Positions 32,521 through 46,198 of a DNA stretch of 64,000 bases are shown here, in pieces. Origin of the DNA: Anaeromyces robustus (Eukaryota; Neocallimastigomycota; Neocallimastigomycetes; Neocallimastigales; Neocallimastigaceae); assembly GCA_002104895.1 (NCBI GenBank), contig MCFG01000025.1:47501-111500 (forward strand), written 5' to 3'. Positions within the stretch are counted from its first letter, which is position 1. Every line of letters starts with the position of its first letter. Made by a program: the position numbers and the translations under genes. The notes beneath the pieces were generated by a model. It saw only the letters and a list, made by a program, of their open reading frames with translations, made no database searches and was not told the origin of the DNA.

Positions 32521-34449
32521 AAAAAAAATTTCAAAAAACTCTCTTTTTATATATAGTTCTTTTTATGATATTTTATTATATACATATTATTAATAAATAT
32601 GTAAATGTGTAAAATAAATATTTTATTAATATTTATTAATACAAATATAAATATAAATATAAAATTTTTTATGAATATATATATATATATTATCAAAAGA
32701 TAAACTAAAATTATATATCATTCATTGCGCAAATTATTTTTCTTTTTTTTTTTTTTTTTTATTGATATAACTTATTTTTTATATAAATATAAATATAAAC
32801 ATTAAATACAAAACAAAAAAAAAAAAAAATAAACATAATTTTAAAATTTAAATTTATTTAATTGTAAACAAAAACAACCTTTAATACAAATCTTAAAAAC
32901 TAATAAAAATAATTAATTTTATTTATTTATATAACAATACTTTGTCCTACCTATTATTTAAATAATTATTTTTTTAACCTGAATTTATATACAGAAAATT
33001 ATTATGATAATATTCCATAATAAAAACCTTAATAAATAAGAAAAATAAAAACATTTTTTTATTTATATACATATTTATATATAATAAATATTTATATAAC
33101 AAAAAAAAAGGTTTTTATACACCAAGATTAATATTTATATGCATGACATTTATTTATTTATTTATTATTATTTATAATAAAAAAAATTTAATAAATAATT
33201 GGATATAAAATAGTATATTCATTTACAATATAAAATATTATACAATTCTTTTTTTTTTTTTTTCAAATAAAAAAATAATTTATATGACAAAATCAATATT
33301 TATATATATATATATATATAATACATGATGTTATTTATATTATATATTTTCATTTTTTATATATATTGAAAATAGAATAATTTAATTATTTATAGCATCA
33401 ACCAATAAATTAATAAATATGAATACTCTATTTTGCAGTAGTTTTTTGAATAACTTTTTTATCAATTAAAAAGAAATAGTATTTATGATAATGATACAAT
33501 GTTTTAGTTTGATTAAAAATGATTTATATATTTATTTTTTTCTTTCTTCTAAACTATTGATTCTTATTATTATAATTATTATTATTTTATATATATTAAT
33601 TTTTTTAGAAAATAATTAATAACATTAAATTCTATATATTTAATTATTTATATATATTTTCAATTAAAAAAGCAATTACTGTTTATTTGTAAAATTGTAA
33701 TGATAAGTATTATATTTATTATTTTTCTATTATTATGGAATACTTTTTTATTTTCAAAATGTAAACTTTTCTTTAATGTATTATAACCAAAATAATAAAT
33801 GAATTTGTGTCACCTCACATCACAAAGATAAACAAGAGTAATTTTAATAATATTTATTTAAAAAAAATTTTTTTATCTTTAATATATTATTACTGGTTTT
33901 ATAATAATCTTATTCGTTAAAAAATATTGTAAGAATCTGTCACAAAATGTTTTTTTTCCCTTATTTGTTTATTATTTATCTTTATTTATTTATTTCATTT
34001 ATTTCATTTAATTATTTATATATATATTTATTTACATATTTATTATTATTTATGCATGTTTACCTAATTTAAACTATTTAATAAATATTAATATTTATAT
34101 TTATTTATTTATTTATTTATTTATTTATTTGATGTAAAAAAAAGTCAATTTATTTCTATTTATATAAAAATAAACAAGTTTCCTCTTTTTTTTTTTCTTT
34201 TTTTCATTTATAAAAAAATTATATTTTTTTAAAAAATATATATATATTATTATTCTAATTTGTAAATACTTTATTGTTAAATAAGTAAATATTTTAAAAA
34301 TATTAAATATTATTAAATATTATATATATAATAAACATTATATTTATTTTAATAATAATAATAATAATTAAAAAGTAACACTTTTATAAATGAAATAATT
34401 TCAAAATCTCTTTTAGAAAAATTAGTATAATTTCTCTTTCAATTAATAT

Positions 34450-34481
<32 letters not shown>

Positions 34482-35018
34482 GTAAAGTAAATTAAAATAA
34501 AATATTTCAATTGTTGTTTTAAACAATAGATTATAAAAAAAAAAAATGTATTATTCACTTTTATATAATAAAATTTATTTACTAATTATAATAAATACTT
34601 TGTAAACAATGTATTTTATTAATAATTAATTAAAAAAATAACAATTTTATAAACAGAGAATTTCAAAATAACATTAAAATAATCTATCTTTCAATTAATA
34701 TTAAAAAAAATAGTTTCAACAACAATTTTAAAATAATTAAATTGAAAATAATAATAAATGCTATGTATGAAATGTATATATTTATTTTAAAACGAAATAA
34801 ATGTAGAAATCACATTAATAAATTTAAAATAATTTGTTTTTCATTTTAAATATCGAAAAAATGAAGAAAAAAATAAACTTTGTAAAAGAATTGTATTTTT
34901 TTTTTTTTTTTTTTTTTTGTTCTTTGTTTTTTCCTTTTTATATAAATAATTAAACAAATAATTTACTAACAATACTTACAATTATTATTTTTTTATTATA
35001 TCTATAATAAAGTTAATC
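32521..35018. other. Gene-free AT-rich spacer upstream of the NmrA-like gene
   Basis: No coding signal. Two similar stretches sharing TTTCAATTAATATTAAA (34439-34455 and 34689-34705), each after a weakly similar leader, suggest a diverged tandem duplication of about 250 bases. The right end contains the NmrA-like gene's promoter. Confidence 0.5.
34939..34949 (+). promoter_or_regulatory. Possible TATA box of the NmrA-like gene
   Basis: TATATAAATAA, about 70-80 bases before the ATG at 35019 and just after a T/C-rich tract. In DNA this rich in A/T the match alone is weak; spacing and the pyrimidine tract are the only support. Confidence 0.3.
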
Positions 35019-35930
35019 ATGGGCAAAATCGCTGTTGTTGGTGGTACTGGACATTATGGTAGTAAAGCTATTGATGGCCTTTTAGAACGTGGTGTTTCTC
35101 CTTCTGATATTGTTGTTATGTATCGTAACGAAAAAAAAGCTCTCCCATTCAAAGAGAGAGGTATGGAAATTAGATACGGGGACTACGGTAAAGAAGGTTA
35201 CCCAGAAGGCATTTTCAAAGATATCGAAAAAATTCTCTTCGTTTCTGGTTTTGAAATGGATGGCTTAAAACGTATTAAGGATCATATCGTTGTTATTGAA
35301 GCTGCTCGTGCTGCTAATGTCAAACAAATAGTTTACACTAGTTTTGCTAATCTCTACAAAATAAATTGTGGTTTAGAAGATGTTCACATTGCCACAGAAC
35401 GTGCTATTAAAGCTTCTAAAATCCCTTACACTTTCCTCCGTAATACCTTCTACTCTGAATATTACTTAAATAAAGTCTATTTAAAACGTTCCATTGATTC
35501 TGGTATTTTTTACACTCTTGCTAAAGGTAGAGGTGTTAACTTTGTAAGTCGTGATGATATGGCTAAAGCCGCAGCTGTTGTTTTAACAACTGAAGGTCAC
35601 CTTAACAAGGCCTACGATATTACAAATCCAAAACCTTACACCTACAAAGATATTGTTGAAATTTTAAAAGAATTAACTGGAAAGAAGGTAGAACTTGTCG
35701 AAACTACAAAAGAAGAATATAGTGCCTACTTAGATTCCATTCACGTTCCAAAACAATTCCAATTTATTGATGCTGCTATGTTACAACAAAGATTTGTTGA
35801 TGGTTGGGGTGAAATTTGTAGTCCAGAATTAGCAAATCTTATCGGGGAAGAAAATATTACTACTCCAAGACAATTTATTGAAAAATTTGATTTCAATGAA
35901 CCAATTGATATGAGTACTATTTCTTTTTAA
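35019..35930 (+). CDS. NmrA-like NAD(P)-binding oxidoreductase (atypical SDR, QOR2-like)
   Basis: A 303-residue Rossmann-fold protein. It opens with the dinucleotide-binding motif VVGGTGHYGS (residues 5-14). The later strand ILFVSGFE, the IVYTSFANLY stretch and IPYTFLRNTFYSEYYL follow the order seen in NmrA/HSCARG and quinone oxidoreductase 2 (ytfG-like) proteins. No Tyr-x-x-x-Lys catalytic pair of classical SDRs is evident, as usual for this group, which includes both redox sensors and enzymes. The gene has no intron and a higher share of C-ending codons than other genes here, which may mean strong expression. The start is the first ATG and sits right before the first beta strand. Intronless structure suggests a bacterial source, but this family is wide in fungi too. 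Confidence 0.82.
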   Translation: MGKIAVVGGTGHYGSKAIDGLLERGVSPSDIVVMYRNEKKALPFKERGMEIRYGDYGKEGYPEGIFKDIEKILFVSGFEMDGLKRIKDHIVVIEAARAANVKQIVYTSFANLYKINCGLEDVHIATERAIKASKIPYTFLRNTFYSEYYLNKVYLKRSIDSGIFYTLAKGRGVNFVSRDDMAKAAAVVLTTEGHLNKAYDITNPKPYTYKDIVEILKELTGKKVELVETTKEEYSAYLDSIHVPKQFQFIDAAMLQQRFVDGWGEICSPELANLIGEENITTPRQFIEKFDFNEPIDMSTISF

Positions 35931-36052
35931 AAAAAAATAAATAAATAAATAAATAAATATTAAATTTAAAAATATTAAATTTAAAAGAAAAAGAAAAAAA
36001 ATGCAATACAATATTATCAATAAAAAAAAATACAAAATAAAAGATTACAATC

Positions 36053-36085
<33 letters not shown>

Positions 36086-37149
36086 TCAAATTTTAAAAAA
36101 AAAATTGTATGAAAGAACAAAATAAATATATAAATAATAAATAGATAATAAATAGAATTAAAACATTTCTATAAAATAAAATAAAATAAAATATTACAGT
36201 AGAAATAATAATTATAATAATAATAACAAAAAGAAAAAGAAAAAGAAAAAAAATGCAAATAGAAAAAGAAATAGAAAAAAAAATAAAGAATATAAAAAAA
36301 AGTAAATAAATAAATAAAGTAAATAAATAGAATAAAAATGTAAAATAAATAAAATAAAAGGAAATATCATATCAAACATTAAGATTATATTAAGATTATA
36401 TTCTTTTTTAACAGTAAATATTTAATTAAATTAAACAAATATATATATATATATTTATGGTTGGAAAAGTATTTTATAAAAATTTTTTTCTATATCATTG
36501 GAAAAATATTTTACAAAGTTTTTTTTTATATTATTGGAAAAGTATTTTATAAAAATTTTTTTATATTATTGGAAAAGTAATTTTGTAATATTTCTTTTTT
36601 TTATTATTATTAATGTTAGAATATTCATCATTTTTTTTTTCTTTTTTTTATTTTTTTTATTTTATTTTATTTTTATTGTTAGAATATTCATCGTTTTTTT
36701 CTTTTTTTTTTTTTTATTTTTTTTATTTTATTTTATTTTATTTTATTTTATTTTATTTTATTTTATTTTATTTTATTTTATTTTATTAACAATATTTACT
36801 ATAAATAAATTAAAAAAATAACTGGATAAACTTTTTAAATAATCTTAAAAAGAATTCTTAAAAAGAAATTTTCATAAAACCCGTTTTTTGTTTTTGTTTT
36901 ATTTTTGTTTTATTTTTAAAAAAAAAAAAATTTTTACATTATTTCATTTTATTTTTTTATAATTTTTTTTTTCCTTTTAATTAAATAATGAAATATTTAT
37001 TAATATTATAATATAAAAAATTAAAATAAAAAAAAACTTAATATTCATCTACAATTTTACATATGAAACAAAAAAAAAAAAAAAAAAAAGCTAAATAAAA
37101 CAATTACTATAAAATTATTTTAACAATATATAAATATATTAAAATTCTA
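35931..37149. other. Gene-free AT-rich spacer
   Basis: Downstream of the NmrA-like gene; holds poly-A/T runs, a repeated segment (ATTGGAAAAGTATTTTATAA, 36530-36560, with neighbours) and a TTTTA array at 36718-36786. No gene seen. Confidence 0.55.
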
Positions 37150-37830
37150 AAATTTTTAAATTTATACCCATTTAATATTTATTTTTATATTCCTTTTTCA
37201 TTTCCTTAAGGGATATATTTAATTTTTCTGATAATTTTTTTTTTTAGCTTCTTCACGTTCTTCCTCTTCTTTTTTTTTCATCAGCTTCAACATCATTATC
37301 ATCATTTTTCTTCTTTATTAATTTCTTCTTTATCCTTTTTAACATCTTCTTCTTCATTAGTTTCATCATTGCCAATTTTTTCAAGACCACTATCATTCAT
37401 ACATTCTGGAAGTTTTTAATTTTCAGTTAAAATCACGGTTTACATTACATTCTTTAAATTTCTTGTTTTTAAGTTTAGAACAATCTGGTTTACATTAATT
37501 TAATTTTTTAATTTTCTGGTTTAGAACAATCTGGTTTACATTAATTTAATTTTTTATTTTCTGGTTTAGAACAATCTAAAATATTTGGAACAATAGTTGA
37601 AATGGTAATAGTTGGTTTTGAAATAATAGTAGTAGTGATGGTAGGTATAGATGGATTATTATTATTGTTATTCCAACTTCAATTGTTCCAAAACCAACTC
37701 CAATTATTCCATCCTATGTTATTACTCCATTTTACTCCATTTATCAACATTCCATCCCCAATATGGCATTCCTAAGATTTGAGAAGCTAAAAAACTAATC
37801 ACAAAAACTAAAAAATTTTACTGTACATTT
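37150..37830 (-). pseudogene. Broken gene for a secreted Cys-repeat, acidic-tailed protein (copy D)
   Basis: Fullest copy of the family. On the minus strand, from about 37830, come a leader (FLVFVISFLASQILG), then GWNNWSWFWNN and Asn-rich sequence. A PTITTTIISKPTITISTIV linker and three CKPDC-type repeats follow, then an acidic and Lys-rich tail. Several breaks make it non-functional. The leader and the order of parts are shared with copy A, 6 kb away, and the upstream block is shared too (37880-38000). Family unknown to me. Confidence 0.6.
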
Positions 37831-38124
37831 TAACCCTTAAACTTTTATATAAAAAAATAAATTATAAATTTATTTTTTTTTATAAATATATTTTTTGTAA
37901 ATATAAAATAATTAAATAGATAAATGTTTATTGCAAATAGAATAATCAAATTATATACTATTAAAATATAATTAGTTATCTATATTTCAAATAAATATTT
38001 GGAATAATAATCGTAATTATAAGATATGAAATTTATTTCTGACACTCATTCAAATATCAATTCCCAGAAATAGAATATCATTTAACAAATGGAGGGACGC
38101 AATAGAAGTTTAATACCTTCTATA

Positions 38125-38129
38125 CTATT

Positions 38130-38208
<79 letters not shown>

Positions 38209-38237
38209 TTCATTCATTCATTCATTCATTCATTCAT

Positions 38238-38306
<69 letters not shown>

Positions 38307-38340
38307 TTTTTATTTTTATTTTTATTTTTATTTTTATTTT
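38125..38340. repeat. TTTA/TTCA/TTTTTA microsatellite
   Basis: Long TTTA array with a central TTCA block (38210-38237) and a TTTTTA block at its right end. The open frame through it is a repeat artefact. Confidence 0.95.
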
Positions 38341-41300
38341 ACTTAGCGTTAATATTATTTTTAACATGCATATTTTTTAAAAACTATAATATTATTAAAA
38401 TATATATCTTTGATGATATTTTAAAAAATTATTTTATTATACAAATCAAATATCTATATATTTAACGGTTAATTGATATTATTATTTATGTATATAATTT
38501 ATAATTTATAATTTATAATTTATAATTTATATTTAAATCAAATATGAAATAGAATAAATGAGGGGAAATTTCTATTAAAAAACACAACAGTATATTTCAA
38601 AAAAAAACAAAATATATTTATTAATAATTGTTATGGTTAGTATGGAATGCTTTATTTAATTCAGACCAAAAATTCTGAACATAATTTTACCAATAAAAAA
38701 AAAATAAATAATAATTATAAATTATGTATCAAAAATATAATAAAAAATATTGATTTAATAAAAATTAACATTTTAGGAAATAATTAAACTAATAATTATT
38801 AATATACAAATATATTTTATATATTATTAACATTATTACATGTGAATAAATAAATAAATACATTATAATATATGATAAATGTATTAAAATGTAATGTATT
38901 AAATTAATGTAAAAGCCATATTGTATTAATACAAAATCATGTAATTTTTTTTAGAAAAAATTGTAACGGCCCTTAATATATTCAAATTCATTTAATAACA
39001 TAATATAATATTTATATATTATAAAAAAGTCATTAATTTAGTTTTTATAATAATTATCAATTTTTTTTATGATAGAGATTACAAACATTTTGATATAAAA
39101 ATAAAAAATTAATAAATAATATTAATATTAATAATGATAATATTAAAAAATTAAAATAATTGTTGATTAATACCTTTCAGAATTATTTTTTTTTTACATT
39201 AAATTATTACGCAGTTATTATCATATAAAATTATTTTTTTTCAATTCATATATTATGTAATTTTTTGCCAGAAAAAAAAAATTCATTAATATGTTTATTT
39301 GTTAATCTAATGAGGATTAGAATTAGTTTTATTTGTAAAAACTAACCTTTATAATAAAAATTTTAAGTAATACTGATTAACTCTAGCCTATTAAATTTTC
39401 ATATATTCTATACTATGCATTCTCTTTATTCTTAAGAAATAAAGTTAAAAAAAATTTTAATGTATTATCTTTTTAATGTATCTTTTTTAAATCATGTCGA
39501 CATTTATATATTATCATTACCAAATTGTTAATATAAATAATATCACTATTATATCTTATATTAAATAGTTACAGATATTTATAATATATATAAATATTAT
39601 ATCATATTATCATTTCATTTCATCTTTTATTACAAAACAATGGATTATAAAATAAATATACAAAATTACTATTATTAAGGTTATTGTCACTGGTTTATTT
39701 ATTTATTTAATTATTTATTATAAAATTATTTTTATACTAATTTCGTAATTGTAGATATTTCATTAATAAATAGCTTCAAACAAACTAGAAGAAAACATTA
39801 TTTTTATTATTAATATTAAAATATTATTTACAACACATGAATGAATAAATAAATAAATAAGTAAAAACACACATAAAAAAAGTGTATTAAAATAAATAAT
39901 AACAATATAAAAAATTATTATCATTTTGTTTTAATAAATAAAAATACCAATTTATTGAACATGTCTAATTTTCCATATATATTTTATAAACATTTTATAA
40001 TTTTATTAATTGATATAAAAATCATTTATTATATTTTTATTTATTTATTTTTTACTAATTATTTTTACCATAAAATTACCAATTTTTATTTTATAATTCT
40101 GATTTTCAATTTTTGTTTTTTTAAACTTATATTAATCTATAAATTTATATTAATTTTTTATACAGTGGGCAGTTAATTTATTTTTTATTCATTCATTTAT
40201 ATATGTTTGTAGAAGTAAATGTATTTACTATTTATTTATTTATTTATTTATCTATTTATTTATTTATTTATTTATTTATTTATTTTTTAGTTTTTTTTAG
40301 TAGTTTTTGTTTTAATTAAAAAACAACCCAAAAAAGGGAATAAAAAATCTGTATTAAGCAAAAAAAAATTCAATAAATTATTTATATATTAATAATAATA
40401 TTTATAATATATTATGTCATATATATTATAATTATATTAATTAAAAATGTAACAAAAATTAAAAATTTTTATGTATTGAATATATTCTATTGATTCTATT
40501 TTTTTTTTTATATTAATCACCAAATAAACTCCCACCAATAATATTTAAATATTGGAAAAATAATTGATGAGTTAATAAAATAATTTTTATTAAAATTAGT
40601 TTTAATAATAAAAATTATTTAGAGTTTAGGAAAGAAAATAAAAAATAAAAATAAAAATAAAAATAAAAAATAAAAAATTAAATTAAAATACAAGCTATTA
40701 AAGAATAAGCAATTAATTAATAATTTTAATAATATAATAATTAATAAATAAAATATATTAATAAATATTTATTATATGATATTTATATGATATATTATAT
40801 AATGTTATTATATTGTTGATTGTATTAATATATTTTTATTTCAGGTACAAAAAAACACCAATAAGATTAATTAATGATTGTAAAAGTTAAAACAAAACTA
40901 AAAATTAAACAGAATTAAAAGTAAATAAAAATTTAAAAATAAAAAAAAAAGAATTGGGCAGTTAACTCTAGTTATAATTGATTAAAAAAATATTCAAGTT
41001 CTGTATTTAATTATTGAATATTCTTTTTTTTTTTTTTTGGTTATTTTATTATTTACTTTTATATTACTACGTTACTTGTTTTTTTTTTTTATTTTAAAAA
41101 GTAACAAAGGTATCATGAAGTTTTATAAGGTTACAGTGAAATATTTAAGCTGTGTTATAAAAAAAATTCATAGATAATATAAATAATATAATTTAGTTAG
41201 AGTCGTCTTTTTTTCTATAAATATTATTTACAAGCAAGTCATTATAAATATTTAATCCATTATTGGCAGTTAAATTTTTTTTTACAATGAAAATTTTATA

Positions 41301-44300
41301 TTTATATATCAATATTGAATATATTTAATTATACTATTATTAATATATTACTTTATATTATTATTATATTTGTTATATAAGCCTATTAAATTAATTTTAT
41401 CAATTCTTTTATTTAATTAAAACCGATTAATTTAACTTTAAATTATGAAGGATAAAATATTTAAGAAATTTTTTATTATTAAAAATTTGTAATTTAATTG
41501 TATCAATATATAAAAAAAAATTTTTTTTTTATTTATTTTATTTTTTTGGGGAAATAATGTAAAAGTATATTTAATATATTATATGTAATTGTATATATTC
41601 CGATTAAAATTTAATTATTTTTATTATATATAAATCAAACAATAAAAACCAAAACTAAAATCAAAACAAAAAACATGAAAAAAAAAGAAAAGTATTAAAT
41701 ATTAAATATTAAATAATAAATAACAGATATTAAATAATATTTAATAATAATAGTAATAATGATATAAAAAAGTTATTTCTTTTAAAATATAACTTTAGAA
41801 TTATTATTTATTATATACATTTTTCATTTTGTTTGTTTCTTTTTTATTAAAAATACATAAATTTATTTTGATACATTTTTCTTTATTTGAACGTATTTAA
41901 TGTATTTTTTTTTAATTTTTAATTTTTTGTATTTTTTGTATTTTTGATGAAATACAAAAAATTCATGCAATGTAATGATATAATATAAAAAATCATCTAT
42001 TTAAGAAAATAAACTTTTCCTTAATGTTTTTTTTTTTACTTCATTTTATTTCTTCTTTGTTTGTCGTCAATCATTATCTTTATTTTAATAATACTTAGTA
42101 ATATTTATCGTAATTATTATTATTTTTTTTTGATTTATAAATCTTTTTATATAATTTGGTTTAAGTTTGTTATTATAATAACTGATAGAATGAAAGAAAA
42201 TCTATTTTTTTTTATTTTTAAAGTTGGGCAGTTAAATTATTGATCTATAGGTTAGAACAAAAATAATATATAATAAAAAAATTAATATATAAATATGTTT
42301 CATTTTTCCCCGAGTTTTGTTTTTTTTTTTCTCTTTTAAATTTTTTTAATACATATATTGTATACAATAATATATTAATAAACAATATAAAATATTATTA
42401 TAGAATAAAAAAAAATTATTATAATTATTTTATTGTAACATTACGTAACAAAACTATAGCTAAAAAAAAAAAAAAAAATACTTGAAAAGAATAAAATGTT
42501 GGCTATAAAATTCTTTTATATTTGATCAATAGTTTATTATTATAACATTTTTAATTATTAACAGAATATGGAATATTAATGTAAAAATTAATCTTACTAG
42601 GATTAATAATAATATTGTAATAGTAGTATAATTATTGAATATAGAATAATTATGAAAATTTGTAATAGATAGTATTTATTTATTTATATATTTATTTATT
42701 TATTAAATTATTTATTTATTTATATGTTTATTTATTTATTTATTTATTAACTATGTAATATTATGTTTTTTTTTATACTTTAATAAATTAATATTACAAT
42801 ATATTTGATCGTATATTATTATTTGATAAAAATATTAATACACTTTGTTTATAAGAAGTAATAATCGAATTTTTTATTTTTTTATTTTTTTATTTTTTTT
42901 ATATTATTTTCTTAGTTATTTATTAATTATTTAAATATTTAATTATCCCCAATATATTTCTATTAATCATTAGTATAGGATTTATATAATAAATATATAT
43001 TATATTACTATACTATAATATAATGTAATATATAATAAATAAATATTCATTGCTATTTAAATTGACCCAAAAATAATGAATTAAATTTTTTTATTAAATT
43101 TAATAAAACACACAAAAAATTTTCTTTTTTTATATGTATAATAAATAAATAAAAAAAATTATATTTATATATATTAAAATATATTGTGATATATATAATA
43201 ATTAAAGTATGATTTAAATTTAGGTTGAAAACTTTTTTGATAGATTGAAGTTTTTTTGAGTTTCTTTTAAATTTAATTTATTATTCATATATTACAATAT
43301 ATTCAATATATATTGTAATATACTGAATATATAATATATGAAATGAAATTCATCCATTCAAGATAATGTATAAAAAAATTATTGAAGAAATTCAGATAAT
43401 TTTAATGAATAAATAAATAATTAAATATATAAATAAATATTATATTAAATAAATTAAATATAATAAATAAATGAATAAAATAAAAAAATGATCTAATTTA
43501 ATTACAAATAAAATTTAAGAAAAGAATGACTAAATAATAATATTAATAATTAAATGAATAAAGTTTATTAGAAAAGTATTGATGTTTTTTTTTTTTTGGT
43601 TAAAAGTTATAAGATATAGATGATTGTTAGTAGTTATTTACTAAATAATTAGGTCATAATATTATAATGATAATAATCGAGTTCAATTTATAATACTCAT
43701 TTTAATTTTGGCAAAAAAAGTATTTTTATAGAGAGAATATATAAAACTTTAACACCATATTTTATTCATTCTTGTTTTTTATTAATGCAACTAGTAAATA
43801 TTTTTACTTTACTTATATTTTTATCAAATCTTTTCTTTTTTATTCATTGTATACATTTTATTAATGATTATTTACTATTGACTATTTTAAAAATAGATTA
43901 AAGCCAATGAAACAACAAAAAAAGAATATTATATTTTAAGAGTGTAATAGGAAATATCAAATAAATCATTTATTTATTTATTGTTTATTATTTATTGTTT
44001 ATTATTTATTTTTATTTCGATTATTATTATCATATTATTATTATCATTTAATTTTCATTATTAAGATTCCAATTATTATTCCAATTTTTCCAATTATTAT
44101 TATTATAATTTCTGTTACTATTCCAATTTCAAAATTCCAATTTTTTGATTTGTTTTATTTTTATTATTAAATTAACTTTTTTTTTCGTTCAATTATTGTA
44201 TTATATTTCGTATTTATAATATATAAATTAATTAAAAATAATTTATCAATAATAATAAAAAATTTCATTTTTTTTAATTATTTATTATTTTTTAATATAG

Positions 44301-46198
44301 AATTAATTTTATTGTGAATAAATAAATAAGTAAATAAATAAATAAATAAATAAGTAAATAAATAAATAAAATAAAATAAATAAATTAATAAATAAATTAA
44401 TAAATCAATATTAAAAAAAAAAAATAAAAATAAAAAAAAAAAATTAAATAAATATATAAATTTTTTGAAAAAATTTTTTCTTCTTTTTTCTTCTTTTTTT
44501 TTTTTTTTTTTACTTCACAAATAAATTACAAGATTTTTTTTCTTTTTCTTTTATAAAAAATCAAAGCATTTACTCATAATATAAATTTAATATCTATTTA
44601 CTTTATAGATTTAAATTTTTAACAAATATATATTTATTTTTTTTAATATAAAAAAAAAGAAAAGAAAAGAAAATTACATATTTAATATTATTATAATAAT
44701 AAAAAATACTAATAAATAAATAAATAGATAAATAAGAAATAAATAAATAAATAATTATATATTTATATATATTGTTTATTTAGCTTATTCTACATTATCC
44801 ATTCTTTTTAGATAACATCTTTTTTTTTTTTTTATGAATATTTTCTTTGAAATAACTTTTATTTCATTATTATTTATCTTTTAATTTCTTCGTAAAAAAA
44901 ATTATTATTTTATAAATTTTACAAGAATAACCCCAATTAAGAGATAAATATTATCCAATAAAAGAATTTATAAAAAAAAAAAAAAAAAACGAGGATACAA
45001 ATTAAATGGTAAAAATAAAAATAAAAATAAAATAAAAAACAAAAAACAAAAACAAAAACAAAATAAAACAAAATAAAATAAAATAAAATGAAAAATAATA
45101 TATATTTTTTTGATATTTTTTAATAATTATATGTTTTTATTGGTTCTTTATTTTTTTTATTATTTTTTATTGTTGAATTGGTATGATTTTTTTTCTAATG
45201 AAATGGAAGAAAAAAGAAGAAATTATATATACTTCAATGATAATAAAAATGATAACTAATAATAAAAGAACAATAAATGCTTATATATTATTTTTTTTTA
45301 TTTATATATGAAAAATAAAGCAAATAAATAACCATTAATTGTTTTTTTTATCTATATTATATATTTTTTAAAAAAGATATAATAGACTTTTTATTATAAT
45401 TTTATAATTTATTAAATTAATATTTATTTTTTAAAAAACTGTACACACTATCAAGAAAATAATATTGTATATTCCAAATATATACTATTTACATAATTAT
45501 TAATTACTTATAACAATTTTTATTCAAAAATAACTATAATAGTAAGAAAGTAAGGAATTGTTAAATATTTTATATTTTAAATATAATAATATAATAAGAA
45601 TAGAAATTATGAAAAAATATGTTAAATATTTAAAAAGAAGAATATAAAAGAAAGAAGAAAGGAAAAAAATATGAAGAAGAAAAAAGTTGTTATAATTATT
45701 TACGACATATATTCATATTATAAGTACTTTTATATCTATAATAATAATATTTTGTTGTAATGAATAAATATGAAATATTTTATATATTTATAAATTATTA
45801 AATATATATAAAATTTATTAAAAAAAAAAAAAGATAAAAAATAAAACAAAGAATAGAGAAAAAAAATCAAAAAATCAATTAAAAACAAAACAAAACAAAA
45901 CAACAACAATAATATATTTTAATATGGTAAATAAGATATATGTTCAATATTCATTTTTTGAGATATTGATGTATTATTTGATTTTTACTGATTTATATAT
46001 GCATAAGCATCAACAATGATAACAACAAAATAATGTAGAAAAAAAAATAAAAGAAAACGGAATTTCTATTCTTATTATAATAATTATAATTATATTTTTT
46101 TTAAAATAATGAAATTCTAATTATTAAATAATATTTTATTAACTAATTATTAATTTTTATAATATATATAATATTATTAATTATTTCTTTTATTAAGG
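38341..46198. other. Long gene desert upstream of acetyl-CoA carboxylase
   Basis: Nearly 8 kb of A/T-rich DNA. Open frames here are low-complexity Phe/Ile/Tyr/Leu reads of T-rich DNA. The recurring motif at 40167-42235 is the only structure I can point to. The last several hundred bases should contain the carboxylase promoter; no specific element recognised. Confidence 0.6.
40167..42235 (+). repeat. Recurring GGGCAGTTAA motif
   Basis: GGGCAGTTAA occurs at 40167-40176, 40956-40965 and 42226-42235, and as TGGCAGTTAA at 41264-41273, always on the plus strand. GGGC is very rare in DNA of this composition. The first copy is preceded by TACAGT, which resembles the end of a Tc1/mariner-like transposon. 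I saw no inverted partner. Confidence 0.5.

Noticed and set aside
38089-38346. Open frame over the TTTA/TTCA array
   Set aside because: Microsatellite artefact.
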